Positions 25,156 to 34,723 of a stretch of 64,000 nucleotides of DNA are shown one piece after another; the first letter of the stretch is position 1, and every line of letters begins with the position of its first letter. The position numbers were made by a program, and so were the translations under genes. The notes beneath the pieces were generated by a model. The model was not told the DNA's origin and made no database searches. It saw only the letters and a program-made list of their open reading frames with translations. The DNA is from Actinoplanes sp. N902-109 (GTDB lineage: Bacteria > Actinomycetota > Actinomycetes > Mycobacteriales > Micromonosporaceae). The stretch covers positions 7,317,501 to 7,381,500 of the forward strand of contig NC_021191.1 in the NCBI RefSeq assembly GCF_000389965.1, in the 5' to 3' direction.

Positions 25156-26724
25156 GTGGCTGACCCCACGCCCTGGTGGCGCGACGCCGTCATCTACCAG
25201 GTCTACCCGCGCAGTTACGCCGACGCGAACGGCGACGGCGTGGGTGACCTGGCCGGCATCCGCGCCCACCTGGACCATCTGGCCGCGCTCGGCGTCGACG
25301 CGATCTGGATGAGCCCGTGGTACCCGTCGCCGATGGCCGACGCCGGCTACGACGTGGCCGACTTCCGGGACATCGATCCGGCGTTCGGCACGCTGGCCGA
25401 GGCCGAGGCGCTGATCGCGGCGGCGCACGCGGCCGGCATCCGGATCATCGTCGACATCGTGCCCAACCACGTGTCCAGTGCGCACGTGTGGTTCCAGCAG
25501 GCCCTCGCGGACCCGGCCGCGCCCGAGCGGGAGCTGTTCTGGTTCCGCCCCGGGCGTGGTCCGGACGGCGCCACGATGCCCACGGACTGGGTCGGCGAGT
25601 TCGGCGGCGACACCTGGACCCGTACCCCCGACGGGGCCTGGTACCTGCATCTGTTCACCCCGCAGCAGCCGGACCTCAACTGGGACCACCCGCGGGTGCG
25701 CGCCGAGTTCGAGGACATCCTGCGGTTCTGGTTCGACCGCGGCGTCGACGGCATCCGGATCGACTCGGCGGCGCTGCTGGTCAAGGATCCGGGGCTGGCA
25801 CCGGTCGTCGAGGGGCAGCCGCACCCGTTCCACGACCTCGACGCGGTGCACGACATCTATCGCGGGTGGCGCCGGATCGCCGACGAATACCCGGACCGGG
25901 CGCTGATCGGCGAGGTGTGGCTGCCCGAGGTCGAGCGGTTCGCCAACTATCTGCGCCCGGACGAGCTGCACGCGGCGTTCAACTTCGACTTCCTGGGCTG
26001 CGCCTGGGATGCGGCCCTCCTGCGCGCGTGCGTGGACCGCACCCTCGACGCCCATCGTACGGTCGGAGCCCCGCCCACCTGGGTCCTGTCCAACCACGAC
26101 GTGACCCGGCACGTCACCCGCTACGGCCGCAGCACCACGACGTTCAGCTTCGCGGACAACCTCGACGGCACCCCGGTCGACCTGGAACTGGGCACCCGCC
26201 GGGCCCGTGCCGCCGCCCTGCTGTCGCTGTCGCTGCCCGGCGCCGCCTACGTCTACCAGGGCGAGGAGCTCGGTCTCTGGGAGCACGAGAGCATCCCGGT
26301 CGAACGTCTGCAGGACCCGATGTACGCCCGCCGCGGGCACAGCCGCGACGGTTGCCGGGTGCCGCTGCCGTGGAGCGGGGACGAGCCGCCGTTCGGGTTC
26401 TCCACCGGGCAGCCCTGGCTCCCGCAACCGGCCGAGTGGAAGGACCGCACGGTCCAGGCGCAGACCGGCGACCCGAGCTCGATGCTGGAGCTGTACCGCT
26501 CGGCGATCGAGATCCGCAAGGCCCAGGCCGACCTGCACACCGCGGACTTCGAGTGGCTCGACGGGGCTTTCTCGTACCGGCGCGGGTCGCGGTTCGCCTG
26601 TGTCCTCAACCTGTCCCCGGAAGCCACCGAGCTTCCGGCGCACCACACCGTCCTGCTCGCCAGCGGCCCTCTCGACGGCGACCGTCTCCCCCAAGACACC
26701 GCCGTCTGGCTGCTTCTTCCGTAA
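25156..26724 (+). CDS. Intracellular GH13 alpha-glucosidase of the glucan locus
   Basis: 522 residues, GTG start, no signal peptide. GH13 landmarks: AVIYQVYPRSYADANGDG, DIVPNH, nucleophile D203 in GIRIDSAAL, acid/base E253 in LIGEVWLPE and D315 in LSNHDVTRH, with QPDLNWDHP as in alpha-glucosidase subfamilies (GH13_30-like). Its place between the importer and the secreted GH87 enzymes suggests it cuts imported alpha-1,3- or mixed alpha-glucan oligosaccharides to glucose. It is a paralogue of the minus-strand gene at 6239-7939. Confidence 0.92.
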   Translation: MADPTPWWRDAVIYQVYPRSYADANGDGVGDLAGIRAHLDHLAALGVDAIWMSPWYPSPMADAGYDVADFRDIDPAFGTLAEAEALIAAAHAAGIRIIVDIVPNHVSSAHVWFQQALADPAAPERELFWFRPGRGPDGATMPTDWVGEFGGDTWTRTPDGAWYLHLFTPQQPDLNWDHPRVRAEFEDILRFWFDRGVDGIRIDSAALLVKDPGLAPVVEGQPHPFHDLDAVHDIYRGWRRIADEYPDRALIGEVWLPEVERFANYLRPDELHAAFNFDFLGCAWDAALLRACVDRTLDAHRTVGAPPTWVLSNHDVTRHVTRYGRSTTTFSFADNLDGTPVDLELGTRRARAAALLSLSLPGAAYVYQGEELGLWEHESIPVERLQDPMYARRGHSRDGCRVPLPWSGDEPPFGFSTGQPWLPQPAEWKDRTVQAQTGDPSSMLELYRSAIEIRKAQADLHTADFEWLDGAFSYRRGSRFACVLNLSPEATELPAHHTVLLASGPLDGDRLPQDTAVWLLLP

Positions 26725-26733
26725 GGATCCCCC

Positions 26734-29055
26734 ATGGCAGCACGAAGAATCGTGGCCGCGCTCGCGGTGACCGCCGCCGCCGTCCTCGTCTGGTCCCCGT
26801 CCTCCACCCATGCCGCCGGGCCCTCCCCGTTCGACATCTCCGGCCGGGGCGCCACCGTCCCGTTCGTCGAGCAGGAAGCCGAGAAGGCGGCCACCACCGG
26901 CACGTCCACCGGCACCAGCCGCTACTACGGCCAGCTGTCGTCCGAGGCCTCCGGGCGGGAGGCCGTCACGCTGGACGCGGCCGGCGAGTACGTCGAGTTC
27001 ACCCTGACCAAGCCGGCCAACGCGGTGACGTTCCGCTACAGCCTCCCGGACGGCAACAACGGCGCCGGCCGCGATGCGACGATCGACCTGCGGGCCAACG
27101 GCACCCTGGTCAAGGCGGTGCCGGTGACGTCGCGGTACAGCTGGTACTACGGCGGCTACCCGTTCAACAACAACCCCGGCGACAGCAACCCGCACCACTT
27201 CTACGACGAGGCGCGCACGCTGTTCGGCACCACGTATGCGGCCGGGACGAAGATCCGGCTGCAGGTGTCGTCGACCGCGCAGTCGCCGACCTTCACCATC
27301 GACCTGGCCGACTTCGAGAACGTGCCCGCGCCGGTCGGCAAGCCGTCCGGGGCCATCGACGCGGTCGCGGACTACGGCGCGGACCCGACCGGGGCCACCG
27401 ACTCGACCGCGCGGATCCAGGCCGCGGTGAACGCCGGTGCGTCGTCCGGCCGGGTGGTCTATCTGCCGCAGGGCAGCTACACGCTCTACAGCCACGTGAT
27501 CGTGGACCGGGTGACGCTGGCCGGGGCCGGGCCCTGGTACACCGTCCTCGGCGGCCGGCACCCGACCCAGCGCAACCTCGCGGCGGGCATCTACGGCAAG
27601 TACGTCGCCGACGGCGGCCCGAGCCAGAACGTCACGGTCAAGGATCTCGCCGTCATCGGCGACATCCGCGAACGGGTCGACGACGATCAGGTCAACGCGT
27701 TCGGCGGGGCGATGAGCAACTCGGTCATCGACAACGTGTGGATGCAGCACACCAAGGTCGGCGCGTGGATGGACGGGCCGATGGACCGCTTCACGATCCG
27801 CAACAGCCGGATCCTGGACCAGACCGCGGACGGCGTGAACTTCCACATCGGGGTCACCAACTCCACGGTGACCAACACGTTCGTACGCAACACCGGCGAC
27901 GACGGCCTGGCGATGTGGGCCCAGGACACGCCCAACGTGGCGAACTCGTTCACCCACAACACCGTGGTCGCGCCGATCCTGGCGAACAACATCGTCAGCT
28001 ACGGCGGCCGCGACATCGTGATGACCGACAACGTGGTGACCGACACGGTGACCAACGGCGGCGGCATCCACGTGGCCAACCGCTACCCGGGCGTCAACGG
28101 GCCGACCGCGGTCGCGGGCACCTGGACGCTGGCCCGCAACACCCTGATCCGGGCCGGCAACTCCGACTACAACTGGAACTTCGGCGTCGGCGCCATCTGG
28201 TTCGACGCGCTCAACGGCCCGATCACCGGGGCGACGATCAACATCACCGACACCGACATCATCGACAGCTCGTACGCCGCCCTGCACTGGATCGAGGGAC
28301 AGTCCAGCGGCATCAACCTGACCAACGTCACCATCGACGGCACCGGCACTTATGCGCTGCAGGTGCAGGCGCCCAGTCAGGTCACGTTCACCAACGTCCG
28401 GGCGACGCGGGTGGCGCAGCCGACGCCGATCCACAACTGCGTGGGCAGCGGCTTCCAGATCACCCGCTCGGGCACGAACACCGGCTGGTACACCGACACG
28501 CCGTACTGCGGACCGTGGCCCGCACCGCAGTGGACCAACTCCGGCACCCCGACCACGCCGCCGACCACTCCCCCGACCACGCCGCCCACGACCACGCCGC
28601 CTACGACCACGCCGCCCACCACCCCGCCGCCGGCCACCGGCAACCTGGCCCTGAACCGGCCGGTCACGGCCACCGGTCAGGCGGATGTGTACGGCCCGGG
28701 CAACGCGGTCGACGGCAACGCGAACACGTACTGGGAGAGCGTCAACAACGCCTGGCCGCAGTCGCTCACCGTCGACCTCGGTCAGGACCGCTCGGTGTCG
28801 CGGATCGTGCTCAAGCTGCCGCCCGCCGCCGCGTGGGCCACCCGCACGCAGACGCTGTCGGTGCTCGGCTCCACCACCAACTCCACCTACAGCACTGTGA
28901 AGGCGAGCGCCGGCTACCCGTTCAACCCGGCGACCGGCAACACCGCGACGGTCACGTTCCAGGCGACCACCCAGCGGTACCTGCGGCTCACCTTCACCGG
29001 CAACACCGGCTGGCCCGCGGGCCAGGTCTCCGAGTTCGAGGTCTACGCCTCGTAG
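26734..29055 (+). CDS. Secreted GH87 alpha-1,3-glucanase/mycodextranase with C-terminal F5/8C domain
   Basis: 773 residues. Signal peptide to about A28; CBM6/35-like beta-sandwich about 35-200 (FVEQEAE... with SRYSWYY); right-handed beta-helix GH87 domain about 205-600; Thr/Pro linker about 605-635 (TTPPTTPP type); F5/8 type C (discoidin) carbohydrate-binding domain about 640-773. The catalytic aspartates are D366 in QTADGVNF and D389/D390 in NTGDDGLA, separated by 23 and 24 residues as in the characterised GH87 family. It would act outside the cell on alpha-1,3-glucan or nigeran. Only 9 bp separate it from the alpha-glucosidase. Confidence 0.9.
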   Translation: MAARRIVAALAVTAAAVLVWSPSSTHAAGPSPFDISGRGATVPFVEQEAEKAATTGTSTGTSRYYGQLSSEASGREAVTLDAAGEYVEFTLTKPANAVTFRYSLPDGNNGAGRDATIDLRANGTLVKAVPVTSRYSWYYGGYPFNNNPGDSNPHHFYDEARTLFGTTYAAGTKIRLQVSSTAQSPTFTIDLADFENVPAPVGKPSGAIDAVADYGADPTGATDSTARIQAAVNAGASSGRVVYLPQGSYTLYSHVIVDRVTLAGAGPWYTVLGGRHPTQRNLAAGIYGKYVADGGPSQNVTVKDLAVIGDIRERVDDDQVNAFGGAMSNSVIDNVWMQHTKVGAWMDGPMDRFTIRNSRILDQTADGVNFHIGVTNSTVTNTFVRNTGDDGLAMWAQDTPNVANSFTHNTVVAPILANNIVSYGGRDIVMTDNVVTDTVTNGGGIHVANRYPGVNGPTAVAGTWTLARNTLIRAGNSDYNWNFGVGAIWFDALNGPITGATINITDTDIIDSSYAALHWIEGQSSGINLTNVTIDGTGTYALQVQAPSQVTFTNVRATRVAQPTPIHNCVGSGFQITRSGTNTGWYTDTPYCGPWPAPQWTNSGTPTTPPTTPPTTPPTTTPPTTTPPTTPPPATGNLALNRPVTATGQADVYGPGNAVDGNANTYWESVNNAWPQSLTVDLGQDRSVSRIVLKLPPAAAWATRTQTLSVLGSTTNSTYSTVKASAGYPFNPATGNTATVTFQATTQRYLRLTFTGNTGWPAGQVSEFEVYAS

Positions 29056-29062
29056 TTGGTCC

Positions 29063-29098
29063 GCGGCGTGAGTGGTGTCCACCGGCCACTCACGCCGC
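29063..29098 (+). terminator. 13-bp perfect hairpin between the two GH87 genes
   Basis: GCGGCGTGAGTGG and its exact complement are separated by 10 bases. There is no T tract, so it may be a partial terminator, an RNA-stabilising element or an attenuator that sets the ratio of the two glucanases. Confidence 0.6.
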
Positions 29099-29122
29099 AC
29101 CCCCGCCGAAAGGGTGTCCACG

Positions 29123-32100
29123 TTGAGACGCTTCATCGCGGCGGCATCGGCCGCTGCTCTGATCACCGTCGTCCTCCAAGCCGTCTCCCCCACCGCTCCC
29201 GCCTCCGCCGCCGGTCCCAACCTGGCGGCCGGCAAGGCGTTCTCCGCCAGCAGCTACGCCGACGTCTACGGCTCCGGCAACGCCGGCGACGGCGACAGCA
29301 GCACGTACTGGGAGAGCGCGAACAACGCGTTCCCGCAGTGGCTGCAGGTCGATCTCGGCCAGGCGGTCAGCGTCAACCAGGTCGTCCTCAAGCTGCCGCC
29401 GGCCGGCGCGTGGCAGACCCGCACCGAGACCCTGACCGTGCAGGGCAGCACGAACGGCAGCAGCTTCAGCACGCTCAAGGCGAGCGCCGGCTACACGTTC
29501 AACCCGGCGACCGGCAACGTCGTGACCGTGGACCTCACCGCCGCCGCCACCCGCTACGTCCGGCTGACCATCACCGCGAACACCGGCTGGCCCGCCGGCC
29601 AGCTCGCCGAGCTGGAGGTCTACGGCCCGGCCACCGGCGACACCCAGGCGCCGAGCGCGCCGGGGAACCTGACCCTGAACCGGCCCGCCGCCGGGCAGAT
29701 CGGCCTCAGCTGGACCGCGGCGACCGACAACGTCGGCGTCACCGGCTACGAGATCTACGCGAACGGCTCGCTGCTGACCACCGTGGCCGGCACCGTCCTG
29801 ACCTACCTGGACAACCGGCCGGACAGCGCGACGGTGCAGTACTACGTCCGGGCACGCGATGCGGCGGGCAACGTGTCGGGCAACAGCAACACGGTCACCC
29901 GTACCGGACAAGGGGGTGACACCACCGCACCCACCTCGCCCGGCACGCTGTCCTACACCCAGCCCGCGGCCGGGCAGATCCGGCTCGCCTGGGGCGCGTC
30001 GTCGGACGACGTGGGCGTCACCGGCTACGAGATCTGGGCCAACGGTGCGCTGCTGACCACGGTGACCGCGCTGACCTACACCGACTCGCGGGCAGCGGAC
30101 GTCACGGTCTCCTACTACGTGAAGGCGCGTGACGCGGCCGGCAACGTGTCGGCCGCGAGCAACACGGTGACCCGCACGGGCACGGTCACCGGCGGCACCA
30201 ACCTCGCCGCCGGCAAGCCGATCACCGCTTCCTCGTCGGTGTTCACCTTCGTCGCGGCGAACGCGAACGACAACGACCCGGCGACCTACTGGGAGGGCAG
30301 CGCCTACCCGGCGAACCTGACGGTGGCGCTGGGTGCCAACGCCACCACCAGCTCCGTCGTGGTCAAGCTCAACCCGGGCAGCGACTGGGGTACGCGGACC
30401 CAGACGTTCTCGGTGCTCGGGCGGGAGCAGAGCGCCGGCGGTTTCACGACGCTGGTCGGCTCGGCGACGTACACGTTCAACCCGGCCACCGGCAACACCG
30501 TCACCATCCCGGTCAGCGCCACCGCCGCCGACGTGCGGCTGAGCTTCACCGCGAACACCGGCGCGCCCAGCGGGCAGGTCGCGGAGTTCCAGGTCCTCGG
30601 TGTCCCGGCGCCGAACCCCGACCTGACGGTCACCGGCCTGGCGTTCACGCCGTCGGCCCCGGTCGAGACGGACGCGGTCACCCTGTCGGCCACCGTCCGC
30701 AACGCGGGCAACGCCGGCAGCCCCGCGACCACCGTCACCTTCTACCTCGGTACGGCCAGAGCCGGCACCGCCACCGTCCCCGCGCTCGCCGCCGGGGCGT
30801 CCAGCACGGTGACCGCCGACGCCGGCGCGCAGAACGCGGGCACGTACACCCTCAGCGCGCGGGTCGACGAGGCGAACACGATCATCGAGCAGAACGACGC
30901 GAACAACGAGTACACCAACCCGGCCCGCCTCGTCGTGGCGCCGGTCGCCAGCTCCGACCTGGTCGCCTCGGCGGTGGGCTGGTCGCCGGCGAACCCGTCG
31001 GCGGGCCAGCCGGTGACGTTCTCGGTCACGCTCCAGAACCAGGGCACCGTGGCGACGGCCGGTGGTGCGCACGGCGTCACCGTCACCGTGGTCGGTGACA
31101 ACGGTTCGACCGTCAAGACCCTGACCGGCTCGTGGACCGGGACGCTGGCGGCCGGTGCGTCGTCCCCGGCGGTCGGCCTGGGCACGTGGACCGCGGTCAA
31201 CGGCAAGTACACCGTGCGGACCGTGGTGGCCGCCGACGCCAACGAGCTGGCCGTCAAGCAGGCGAACAACACCAGCGAGAAGCCGTTCTTCGTCGGCCGC
31301 GGCGCGAACATGCCGTACGACATGTACGAGGCCGAGGACGGCACCACCGGGGGCGGCGCCCAGGTCGTCGGTCCCAACCGCAAGGTCGGCGACCTGGCCG
31401 GCGAGGCGTCCGGGCGCAAGGCGGTGACGCTCAACTCGACCGGCGCGTACGTGCAGTGGACGACCCGGGCGGCCACCAACACGGTCGTCGCGCGCTTCTC
31501 GATCCCGGACGGCACGACCAGCTCGATCAACGTGTACGTCAACGGGTCGCTCACCAGGACGCTGCCGCTCACGTCGCGCTATGCGTGGCTCTACGGCAAC
31601 GAGACCGCGCCGCAGAACTCCGGGACCGGACCGCGGCACATCTACGACGAGGCGAACATCATGCTGACCGGGTCGTTCCCGGCCGGCAGCGTCATCAAGC
31701 TGCAGAAGGACAGCGCGAACGGCGGGAACATCGCGATCGACTTCATCAACACCGAGCAGGTCGCGCCGGTCGCCAACCCCGACCCGGCCACGTACGTCGT
31801 ACCGGCCGGCTTCGACCAGCAGTCGGTGCAGGCGGCGCTTGACGCGGCCCGGATGGACACCAGCAAGGCCGGCGTCTACCTGCCGGCGGGTGACTACCAG
31901 ACCTCGAACAAGTTCCAGGTGTACGGCCGCGCGATCCAGGTCGTCGGCGCCGGGCCCTGGTACACCCGGTTCTTCACGCCGCAGACCCAGTCGGAGACGG
32001 ATGCCGGGTTCCGCGCCGAGGGCACGGCGGGCGGCTCGACGTTCAAGAACTTCGCGTTCTTCGGCAACTACACGATCCGCCAGGACGGCCCGGGCAAGGT

Positions 32101-32950
32101 CTTCGACCTCAGCAACGTCACCGGTGTCACCATCGACAACATCTGGGCCGAGCACGTGGTGTGCCTGTACTGGGGCGCGAACACCGACCGGATGGTCATC
32201 AAGAACTCGCGCATCCGCGACACGTTCGCCGACGGCGTCAACATGACCAACGGCAGCACCGACAACCTGGTCGACAACAACGACGCCCGGGCCACCGGCG
32301 ACGACAGCTTCGCGCTGTTCTCGGCGATCGACGCGGGTGGCAGCGACGAGATCAACAACGTGTACTCGAACCTGTCGACGACGCTGACCTGGCGGGCCGC
32401 GGGCATCGCGGTCTACGGCGGGTACGCCAACACGTTCCGCAACATCTACATCGCCGACACGCTGGTCTACTCGGGCATCACGATCAGCTCGCTCGACTTC
32501 GGCTACCCGATGAACGGCTTCGGCGCGAACCCGCCCACCGTGTTCGACAACATCTCGATCGTCCGGGCCGGCGGTCATTTCTGGGGCGCGCAGGTGTTCC
32601 CGGCGATCTGGGTGTTCTCCGCGTCGAAGGTGTTCCAGGGCATCCGGGTCAGCAACGTCGACATCGTCGATCCCACGTACTCCGGGATCATGTTCCAGAC
32701 CAACTACCAGAACGGTCGGCCGCAGAACATCATCCAGGACACGACGTTCACCAACGTGTCCATCACCGGCGCGCAGAAGAGCGGTGACGAGTACGACGCC
32801 AAGTCCGGCTACGGCGTCTGGGCCAACCCGCTGCCCGAGGCGGGCCAGGGCCCGGCGGTCGGCTCGGTGACCTTCACCAACCTGCGCCTGAGCAACAACT
32901 ACCGCGACATCGAGAACCCCACCACCACCTTCACCATCACCCGTAACTGA
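29123..32950 (+). CDS. Large multidomain secreted GH87 alpha-1,3-glucanase
   Basis: About 1275 residues. The TTG start (MRRFIAAAS) has GAAAGGG eight bases upstream; an in-frame GTG three codons earlier overlaps that site. Domains: signal peptide to about A30; F5/8C about 33-168; two FN3 domains about 177-262 and 270-352; second F5/8C about 358-493; two CARDB-like domains about 498-605 and 611-722; CBM6/35 about 732-880; GH87 beta-helix about 885-1275. Catalytic D1037 (FADGVN) and D1060/D1061 (ATGDDSFA) keep the family spacing. Its first F5/8C is close in sequence to that of the upstream enzyme. Likely the main polymer-attacking enzyme. Confidence 0.92.
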   Translation: MRRFIAAASAAALITVVLQAVSPTAPASAAGPNLAAGKAFSASSYADVYGSGNAGDGDSSTYWESANNAFPQWLQVDLGQAVSVNQVVLKLPPAGAWQTRTETLTVQGSTNGSSFSTLKASAGYTFNPATGNVVTVDLTAAATRYVRLTITANTGWPAGQLAELEVYGPATGDTQAPSAPGNLTLNRPAAGQIGLSWTAATDNVGVTGYEIYANGSLLTTVAGTVLTYLDNRPDSATVQYYVRARDAAGNVSGNSNTVTRTGQGGDTTAPTSPGTLSYTQPAAGQIRLAWGASSDDVGVTGYEIWANGALLTTVTALTYTDSRAADVTVSYYVKARDAAGNVSAASNTVTRTGTVTGGTNLAAGKPITASSSVFTFVAANANDNDPATYWEGSAYPANLTVALGANATTSSVVVKLNPGSDWGTRTQTFSVLGREQSAGGFTTLVGSATYTFNPATGNTVTIPVSATAADVRLSFTANTGAPSGQVAEFQVLGVPAPNPDLTVTGLAFTPSAPVETDAVTLSATVRNAGNAGSPATTVTFYLGTARAGTATVPALAAGASSTVTADAGAQNAGTYTLSARVDEANTIIEQNDANNEYTNPARLVVAPVASSDLVASAVGWSPANPSAGQPVTFSVTLQNQGTVATAGGAHGVTVTVVGDNGSTVKTLTGSWTGTLAAGASSPAVGLGTWTAVNGKYTVRTVVAADANELAVKQANNTSEKPFFVGRGANMPYDMYEAEDGTTGGGAQVVGPNRKVGDLAGEASGRKAVTLNSTGAYVQWTTRAATNTVVARFSIPDGTTSSINVYVNGSLTRTLPLTSRYAWLYGNETAPQNSGTGPRHIYDEANIMLTGSFPAGSVIKLQKDSANGGNIAIDFINTEQVAPVANPDPATYVVPAGFDQQSVQAALDAARMDTSKAGVYLPAGDYQTSNKFQVYGRAIQVVGAGPWYTRFFTPQTQSETDAGFRAEGTAGGSTFKNFAFFGNYTIRQDGPGKVFDLSNVTGVTIDNIWAEHVVCLYWGANTDRMVIKNSRIRDTFADGVNMTNGSTDNLVDNNDARATGDDSFALFSAIDAGGSDEINNVYSNLSTTLTWRAAGIAVYGGYANTFRNIYIADTLVYSGITISSLDFGYPMNGFGANPPTVFDNISIVRAGGHFWGAQVFPAIWVFSASKVFQGIRVSNVDIVDPTYSGIMFQTNYQNGRPQNIIQDTTFTNVSITGAQKSGDEYDAKSGYGVWANPLPEAGQGPAVGSVTFTNLRLSNNYRDIENPTTTFTITRN

Positions 32951-32963
32951 CCCGCACCGACCG

Positions 32964-32995
32964 AGGCCGGGCCGTTTTTGAAAACGGCCCGGCCT
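32964..32995. terminator. Strong terminator closing the glucan locus
   Basis: A 15-bp perfect stem (AGGCCGGGCCGTTTT and its complement) with a two-base loop starts 14 bp after the GH87 stop. The A and T runs lie inside the stem. Confidence 0.85.
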
Positions 32996-33054
32996 TCGTG
33001 CAACCCTTCGCACCGCGCCCCTCCTCTTACCGGCGACGAAGGGAGCACAACGGA

Positions 33055-33642
33055 GTGGATGCCGAGGACGCGGACAATTTCCGCGAGTTCGCCCGCAGCC
33101 GGTTCGAGCCGCTGCGCGCACTCGCCTACGTGACCTGTGGTGACTGGCAGACCGCCGAGGACGCGGTGGCCGGCACGCTGGCAAAGCTGTACCTGCGCTG
33201 GCACAAGGTCACGACGCCGGACGCGTACGCCCGCACGATGGTGGTCCGCGCCGCCATCGGCGAGAAGCGGCGCCCGTGGCGGCGGGAACGCTCCGCCGGG
33301 GATGCGCTGCCCGACGTGGCGCTCCGCGACCACGCCGGCGATGTCGACGAGAAGCTGCGCCTGCATGCGGCTCTGGGCCAGGTGCCGAAGCGCCAGCGCG
33401 CGGTGCTCGTCCTGAGGTTCCTCGAGGGCCTCAGCGTCGAGGAGACCGCCGAGATCCTGAAGTGCCGGCCGGGCACCGTCAAGAGCCAGTGCGCCCGCGG
33501 GCTGGCCACGTTGCGGTCCGTGCTGGCCGCCGAAGACATCACGCTGCATGACGAAAAGGGGAACGGGCGTGTCGTACAACATCCAGGACGTTTTGAAGTC
33601 GGTTCAGGCCGCACCGCAGCCGCCGGCGTACACGAGCACTGA
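33055..33642 (+). CDS. ECF sigma factor, SigE/SigM-like
   Basis: 195 residues, GTG start with GAAGGGAG upstream. Region 2 spans about residues 5-75 (FREFARSRFEPLRALAY, TAEDAVAGTLAKLY); region 4 is visible as VPKRQRAVLVLRFLEGLSVE then TAEILKCRPGTVKSQCARGL. It resembles the actinobacterial SigE-family (SACE_RS-type) sigma-70 proteins. Its last 74 bases overlap the next gene in another frame, and that gene encodes a likely regulator. Promoter targets unknown. Confidence 0.88.
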   Translation: MDAEDADNFREFARSRFEPLRALAYVTCGDWQTAEDAVAGTLAKLYLRWHKVTTPDAYARTMVVRAAIGEKRRPWRRERSAGDALPDVALRDHAGDVDEKLRLHAALGQVPKRQRAVLVLRFLEGLSVEETAEILKCRPGTVKSQCARGLATLRSVLAAEDITLHDEKGNGRVVQHPGRFEVGSGRTAAAGVHEH

Positions 33643-34723
33643 CGACATCATCGGCCGGGCCCGCAAGATGCGCGCCCGCCGCACCGGCGCCACGGTGGCG
33701 GCCGGCGTGGCGGTGCTGGCCCTCGCGGTGACCGGCGCGAGCACGCTGGGCTCCGGTGGGGGCGGCGGCGCTCAGCAGGCGGCCGGCCCGGGGGCGTCCC
33801 CGATGGCGTCGTTCTCGGCGCCGCCGGCCACCCCGACCGACCCGCCGCTGCCGGTCGACAAGGTCGACTTCAGCACCACGTTCACCGGTTACCGGGCGGG
33901 CGCCTACCAGGTCGGGCCGATCGGGCAGGTGACCGACGGCTACACCGAGCTGCCGGTGTACCGCGACGGCGAGACGTGGCAGGACGACAAGAACGTCGCC
34001 TTCCCGTACGCCGGTGCGACGATCACCGCGTACGACAAGGACGTCTACAACACCGACATGTTCAACGCCGCGGGCGACGCGACGCTGCGGGTCGGTGACC
34101 TGTACGACGTGACGGTCAACGGCAAGAAGGCGATGGCCCGGGACTTCACCTACGGGACGCCGGGCGACGCGAACAAGGACTGGGTCCGCACGGCGCTGGC
34201 GTGGCAGTACGCCGACGGCGCCTGGGCCACGCTGATGCCCAACTTCTACAACTCGGCGCTGTCCCGCGACGATGCGGTGAAGATCGCCGAGGGGCTGACC
34301 ACCAAGGGCAAGACGAAGGTGAAGGCGCCGTACCACCTCACCGTCGTGCCGAAGGGCTGGCAGGCCGTCGGAGCGATCCAGAGCCCCGAGTCCCTGGGCA
34401 TGGCGCTGTCGGGGGTCACGTTGCACCGCGGGCCGGTCGCCGACCCGTCGACGCGGGTCGACGCCGTCCTGCCGGGCACCCTGACGATCATGGTCTTCAA
34501 GGGCATGACCGAGGACGAGCTCAAGGGCCGGGGGAAGGTCCAGGGCGACGGTGTGCACTGCGCCGCCAAGGGGCAGTCCTGCTTCATCCGGCAAGGTGAC
34601 TACACGGTCAACGTGGATGTCTACGGCGATGTCCTGTCCGACGCGCAGTTCCGGCAGGTCGTCGACGGGATCCAGCTCACCGACCCGGCGGATCAGAAGA
34701 CCTGGGTGCCGGTGACGTTCTGA
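33569..34723 (+). CDS. Single-pass membrane protein, probable anti-sigma partner
   Basis: 384 residues from GTG (AAGGGG eight bases upstream); an ATG seven codons earlier is possible. A basic cytoplasmic segment of about 40 residues precedes one membrane helix (GATVAAGVAVLALAVTGAS), then a Pro/Ala linker and a large extracellular domain of unknown fold. No zinc anti-sigma HxxxCxxC motif is present. Genetic overlap with the sigma factor is the main reason to propose an anti-sigma or sensory role. Confidence 0.78.
   Translation: MSYNIQDVLKSVQAAPQPPAYTSTDDIIGRARKMRARRTGATVAAGVAVLALAVTGASTLGSGGGGGAQQAAGPGASPMASFSAPPATPTDPPLPVDKVDFSTTFTGYRAGAYQVGPIGQVTDGYTELPVYRDGETWQDDKNVAFPYAGATITAYDKDVYNTDMFNAAGDATLRVGDLYDVTVNGKKAMARDFTYGTPGDANKDWVRTALAWQYADGAWATLMPNFYNSALSRDDAVKIAEGLTTKGKTKVKAPYHLTVVPKGWQAVGAIQSPESLGMALSGVTLHRGPVADPSTRVDAVLPGTLTIMVFKGMTEDELKGRGKVQGDGVHCAAKGQSCFIRQGDYTVNVDVYGDVLSDAQFRQVVDGIQLTDPADQKTWVPVTF

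Noticed and set aside
25120..33184. Two very long minus-strand open frames (about 1370 codons each)
   Set aside because: They lie opposite the GH13 and GH87 genes, consist of Arg, Gly, Val and Asp-rich low-complexity sequence without motifs, and are explained by the high GC content of the real plus-strand genes.
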